In this document: positions 5,496 to 7,965 of the stretch, piece after piece
Numbering within the stretch: position 1 is the stretch's first letter
Layout: every line of letters begins with the position of its first letter
DNA from: Dehalococcoidia bacterium
GTDB taxonomy: Bacteria > Chloroflexota > Dehalococcoidia > Bin125
Assembly: GCA_007571275.1 (NCBI GenBank)
Contig: RKRS01000255.1
Span: 1-7,965 of the forward strand
Length of the DNA: 7,965 nucleotides
Direction: 5' to 3'
The notes under the pieces: generated by a model
Told to the model about the DNA's origin: nothing
What the model saw: only the letters and a program-made list of their open reading frames with translations
Database searches by the model: none
Translations under genes and position numbers: made by a program

Positions 5496-5501
5496 TGCTC
5501 C

Positions 5502-7256
5502 ATGAGCCTGCACAAGACATCCGGTAACGGCGACAGTGGCGCCTCTCCCGCATATATGGACCGAACGACCGCCGCCGCCTACGACCGCTACCGCGAGACC
5601 GTCGTCGCGCGTGACAACACGTCCGCATTGCATCAGGCATTCGACCTGATCAAGGACGGTCGTCCGACGACGGAAATCCTGTCCGAGACGATTCGCGCAC
5701 ACGCGCCTTACACGCATGTGCCCTATCACCAGCGAATCGACTCGGGCATTGTGCGCTTCGTCAACAACGACCACTGTCTGTTGTCATCACGGGCGACGCT
5801 CGGCCTGCAGAATCTCGTCTCGGAGGAGATGCGTCACCTGCCGCTCAGTCAGACGGCCTGGTATGTGCCGACCGGACTGGATATCTGGAATCAGCTCAAG
5901 GGTCGGATGCCCGGACACTACTCGCGCCGCACCTACGATCCTGCGAAGTACCCGGACGGTCCGGCTCCGCCGGCGGCCCACTGGGATGATCAGGAACCGG
6001 CCCACTGGGACGGCTCGTTGCAGGAAGGCCTCAACACCTGGCTCGCACTGGTCCAGTACGGACACGTCAACGAGGAGTACGCGCTGTTCCTCGGTCTCTG
6101 GGAGCAGTTCCCCGAGCAGCGTGAAGCAATCCTTGCCCAGCTGATGTTCGCCGGCCTGATCGACGTGCAGGACCGAATGTTCTGGAACCGCTCATACACG
6201 ACCGGCCACAAGTCCTTCCGCGCCCGTTCCACCATTCAGTTGGGACGCGCGATCGGTTGGGATCACGCTCACCACGTGCTCTACGCCGGGGTGCCCGACA
6301 TCGCGGTCGGTCCGCGTTGGTACTCGCTCTATGAGTCCGCCTGCCAGATCATGATGTACCACCTCGAAGAGGAGCCGCCCAGCTCTTCGCTCAACGCGAC
6401 CGTGACCAGCACGCGAGACCAGGAGCTGTTCAAGAACCAGATTCCCCTTTCGCCGCCCGAGGCCGAAGGGCTGATTCGCTCGATCATCCGTGAGCCAGAG
6501 GAGTCCTATATCGAGGACCTGGTCGCGCTGCTCAAGGCCGGACGCTCGCCCAAGTCGATCCTCGACGCGATCCAAATCGCCGCTGCCCGCGTCGTGCTCG
6601 AGTGCGGCCTGCCGGCCAACTTCTCGATGCCGCAGCACGGCTACGAGTACACCAACATGCTGGGCTGGTTCTACGAGAACTTCGATCATCCCCACCAAAC
6701 CAAGCTGCTCTTTATCGCCGCCAACTTCATCAATCAGTGCGCGCACTGGGTGACCAACTCGAAGGGCAACAAGACGCGCGGCGCGGCGACCTACTTCGCC
6801 GGTTACGGACGCGGCGAGGATGCGCCGCCGATGTCGCAGGGCAAGCTCTTGGGTGAACTCAACGACGCCATGCTGGCGCTCGATACCGAGCAGTCGGTCT
6901 ATTGGACCGAGAACTATCTCAAGCAGGGTTACGATGACGCGCCGTTGGTCGAAACCCTGGCTGACGGTATCGCCAAGCAGGGCAACGATCCGCATAACCA
7001 GGAGATCGGTCTCTGCATGCTCGAGGACTATCGCCGCACCTCGTCCGAGATGCGCGATACCCTTCTGCTCTCGGCCGCGCACCACACGGCCGGGCACATG
7101 AAGTATGGCGACCAGTACGAGTCATACCGTTACTTCGCCGACGCCTTCGACATGCAGGTCGAGGATGGCTGCCTTGGCGAGACGCCGGTCGTCGAAAATC
7201 TTGCTGATGACGTCGAGGCTGAATTGCTCGTCTCCGATCCGGCCAGGGCGACCTAG
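5502..7256 (+). CDS. Uncharacterised 584-residue, His- and aromatic-rich, probably helical protein
   Basis: I do not recognise the family. The start is ATG 5502, with GGAG six bases upstream; the open frame extends 43 codons further but only through repeat DNA. There is no signal peptide or membrane segment. The sequence is unusually rich in His, Trp and Tyr, with clusters at 67-76 (HAPYTHVPYH), 160-168, 253-258 (WDHAHH), 395-398, 415-416 and 527-532 (HHTAGH). This suggests metal or cofactor binding. A motif resembling L-K-x-G-x(5)-L recurs at about 49-60, 343-353 and 473-483. After the second and third copies comes a His-led helical segment (from His379 and His498). The layout faintly recalls questin-oxidase-like helical oxygenases, but I would not annotate it so. 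It is divergent from the DUF1800 operon and 61 bp before an alpha/beta hydrolase on the same strand. The continuous 584-codon frame and codon style leave little doubt it is a real gene. Confidence 0.85.
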   Translation: MSLHKTSGNGDSGASPAYMDRTTAAAYDRYRETVVARDNTSALHQAFDLIKDGRPTTEILSETIRAHAPYTHVPYHQRIDSGIVRFVNNDHCLLSSRATLGLQNLVSEEMRHLPLSQTAWYVPTGLDIWNQLKGRMPGHYSRRTYDPAKYPDGPAPPAAHWDDQEPAHWDGSLQEGLNTWLALVQYGHVNEEYALFLGLWEQFPEQREAILAQLMFAGLIDVQDRMFWNRSYTTGHKSFRARSTIQLGRAIGWDHAHHVLYAGVPDIAVGPRWYSLYESACQIMMYHLEEEPPSSSLNATVTSTRDQELFKNQIPLSPPEAEGLIRSIIREPEESYIEDLVALLKAGRSPKSILDAIQIAAARVVLECGLPANFSMPQHGYEYTNMLGWFYENFDHPHQTKLLFIAANFINQCAHWVTNSKGNKTRGAATYFAGYGRGEDAPPMSQGKLLGELNDAMLALDTEQSVYWTENYLKQGYDDAPLVETLADGIAKQGNDPHNQEIGLCMLEDYRRTSSEMRDTLLLSAAHHTAGHMKYGDQYESYRYFADAFDMQVEDGCLGETPVVENLADDVEAELLVSDPARAT

Positions 7257-7303
7257 CGGCAAGCTCGTAACATCCGTCGCCCCTTGCGAGTCGTGATGAG
7301 TGG

Positions 7304-7309
7304 TACGCT
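7304..7309 (+). promoter_or_regulatory. Possible -10 box for a leaderless hydrolase transcript
   Basis: TACGCT (pattern TAnnnT) lies 8 bases before the ATG at 7318, which would place transcription start at or within a few bases of the start codon. No Shine-Dalgarno is present in front of that ATG. TTGCGA at 7284-7289 is a possible -35, but the 14-base spacing is short. Confidence 0.3.
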
Positions 7310-7317
7310 CACCTGAC

Positions 7318-7965
7318 ATGGCAAGCGCCGAAGTCTCCCAGCGCGTAACTGACGACGATCCCGAGCCGCCACATAGTGTGCTGCGGCTATCCGACGGCCG
7401 AGCGCTGAGCTGGGCCGAGTACGGCGATCCCAACGGCGAGCCACTTTTCTTTCATCACGGTATCCCTTCTTCCCGGGTGGCGGCCGCCGTCATGAGTGCG
7501 GGAGCCGTACGTTCCGGCATCCGTCTGATTGCGCCTGAACGACCCGGATTCGGCTACTCCGATCCGCTGCCAGATCGAACGATCCTCGATTGGCCCGCCG
7601 ACCTGCGTCAGCTGGCCGATCACCTGGGGTTCGCCCAGTTCTCTGTCGCCGGCATCTCGGCCGGCTTGCCCTACACGCTCGCCTGCGCCTTGCAGATGCC
7701 CGAGCGTCTGCACCAGGTCGCGTTGATCTCGGGCCTGGGCGCGATTGACTCAGGCGACGTGCTTGAGGGCATGTCCTACGAATGGCGCCTGATCTACACG
7801 CTGTTCCTCAAGTCCAGGCGTCTGGCTTCGCTCTGGATGCGCGGCTACGGACGCTCCGTGCAGAAGCGGCCCGAGCGCGTGGTGGCGGAGCAGATCAAGC
7901 GGATGCCACCCGTCGATGGCGCCGTGTTGGGCTCTGAACCAACCCTCTCGAATCGAATCAGCGAC
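7318..7965 (+). CDS. Alpha/beta hydrolase fold protein, C-terminus beyond window
   Basis: An open frame of 216 codons runs from ATG 7318 to the window edge with no stop. It has the N-terminal half of an alpha/beta hydrolase. The opening 'DGRALSWAEYGDPNGEPLFFHHG' region (26-48) carries the HG oxyanion motif at 47-48. Next come LIAPERPGFGYSD at 70-82, DWPADLRQLADHLG at 91-104, and the nucleophile elbow GISAG at 112-116 with Ser114 as the likely catalytic serine. Residues from about 130 on look like the start of the helical lid. The catalytic acid and His lie beyond the edge. Such proteins hydrolyse esters, amides, epoxides or similar substrates; the substrate cannot be told. No clear Shine-Dalgarno precedes the ATG. 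It is on the same strand as the 584-residue protein, 61 bp after it, and could be co-transcribed or have its own promoter. Confidence 0.9.
   Translation, partial: MASAEVSQRVTDDDPEPPHSVLRLSDGRALSWAEYGDPNGEPLFFHHGIPSSRVAAAVMSAGAVRSGIRLIAPERPGFGYSDPLPDRTILDWPADLRQLADHLGFAQFSVAGISAGLPYTLACALQMPERLHQVALISGLGAIDSGDVLEGMSYEWRLIYTLFLKSRRLASLWMRGYGRSVQKRPERVVAEQIKRMPPVDGAVLGSEPTLSNRISD

Larger units (their letters stand above)
5171..5501. other. Divergent intergenic region (331 bp) between DUF1800 and the 584-residue protein gene
   Basis: No credible gene lies here; the open frames crossing it are translations of repeat DNA. It must carry the promoters of two diverging transcripts. It holds the ribosome binding sites of both genes at its ends, two inverted stem-loop repeat copies at 5315-5425, and an imperfect small hairpin near 5282-5299 that may be a decayed fourth copy. 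An AT-rich patch around 5240-5260 stands out from the GC-rich surroundings. Confidence 0.7.

Noticed and set aside
5238..5774. 178-residue open frame on the minus strand
   Set aside because: It is a translation of the two inverted repeats plus the antisense of the 584-residue gene's start. Such repeat-derived peptides are commonly mis-annotated as proteins.
6192..7097. 301-residue open frame on the minus strand
   Set aside because: It is antisense to the 584-residue protein gene, has no recognisable domain, and its Arg/Val/Gly-rich makeup is what GC-rich DNA gives in a shadow frame.

Overview
The window is GC-rich, gene-dense bacterial chromosome. The gene content (a DUF1800/DUF1501 pair with a cytoplasmic-looking NHL propeller, a HEPN/nucleotidyltransferase-like pair, an alpha/beta hydrolase) would fit Chloroflexota or a similar environmental lineage. 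That placement is an inference from gene style; there is no rRNA or marker gene to fix it.

Layout. Positions 1-1346 (minus strand) hold a tight four-gene run, read from right to left: a degenerate MNT-type nucleotidyltransferase-like protein, a HEPN-domain protein, a 97-residue winged-helix-like protein, and the N-terminal third of a MutY/HhH-GPD DNA glycosylase cut by the window edge. The first three genes are joined by two GTGA stop/start overlaps, and the glycosylase starts 5 nt after the third. A perfect 11-bp hairpin at 1381-1409 separates this run from the next one. Positions 1422-5170 (also minus) hold DUF1800, then DUF1501, then NHL-repeat genes, probably one operon read from a divergent intergenic region at 5171-5501. 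On the plus strand, 5502-7256 encodes a 584-residue protein I do not recognise, with an apparent three-fold internal motif. From 7318 to the right edge runs an alpha/beta hydrolase whose C-terminus is missing.

A dispersed stem-loop repeat occurs three times: once between the DUF1501 and NHL genes, and twice as an inverted pair in the divergent region. The repeats create false upstream start codons for both flanking genes. The true starts, at 5170 and 5502, are supported by Shine-Dalgarno sequences and by where family similarity begins.

How the genes may work together. DUF1800 and DUF1501 are commonly neighbours. Here both lack an export signal, as does the NHL propeller, so this looks like an intracellular version of the set. 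In the left cassette, two proteins that normally have recognisable active sites have lost them: the MNT-like protein lacks the GS and DxD residues, and the MutY-like protein has Ala where the catalytic Glu should be. The HEPN protein also lacks a clear Rx4-6H motif. This translationally coupled set of apparently inactivated or repurposed enzymes is the most unusual thing in the window.
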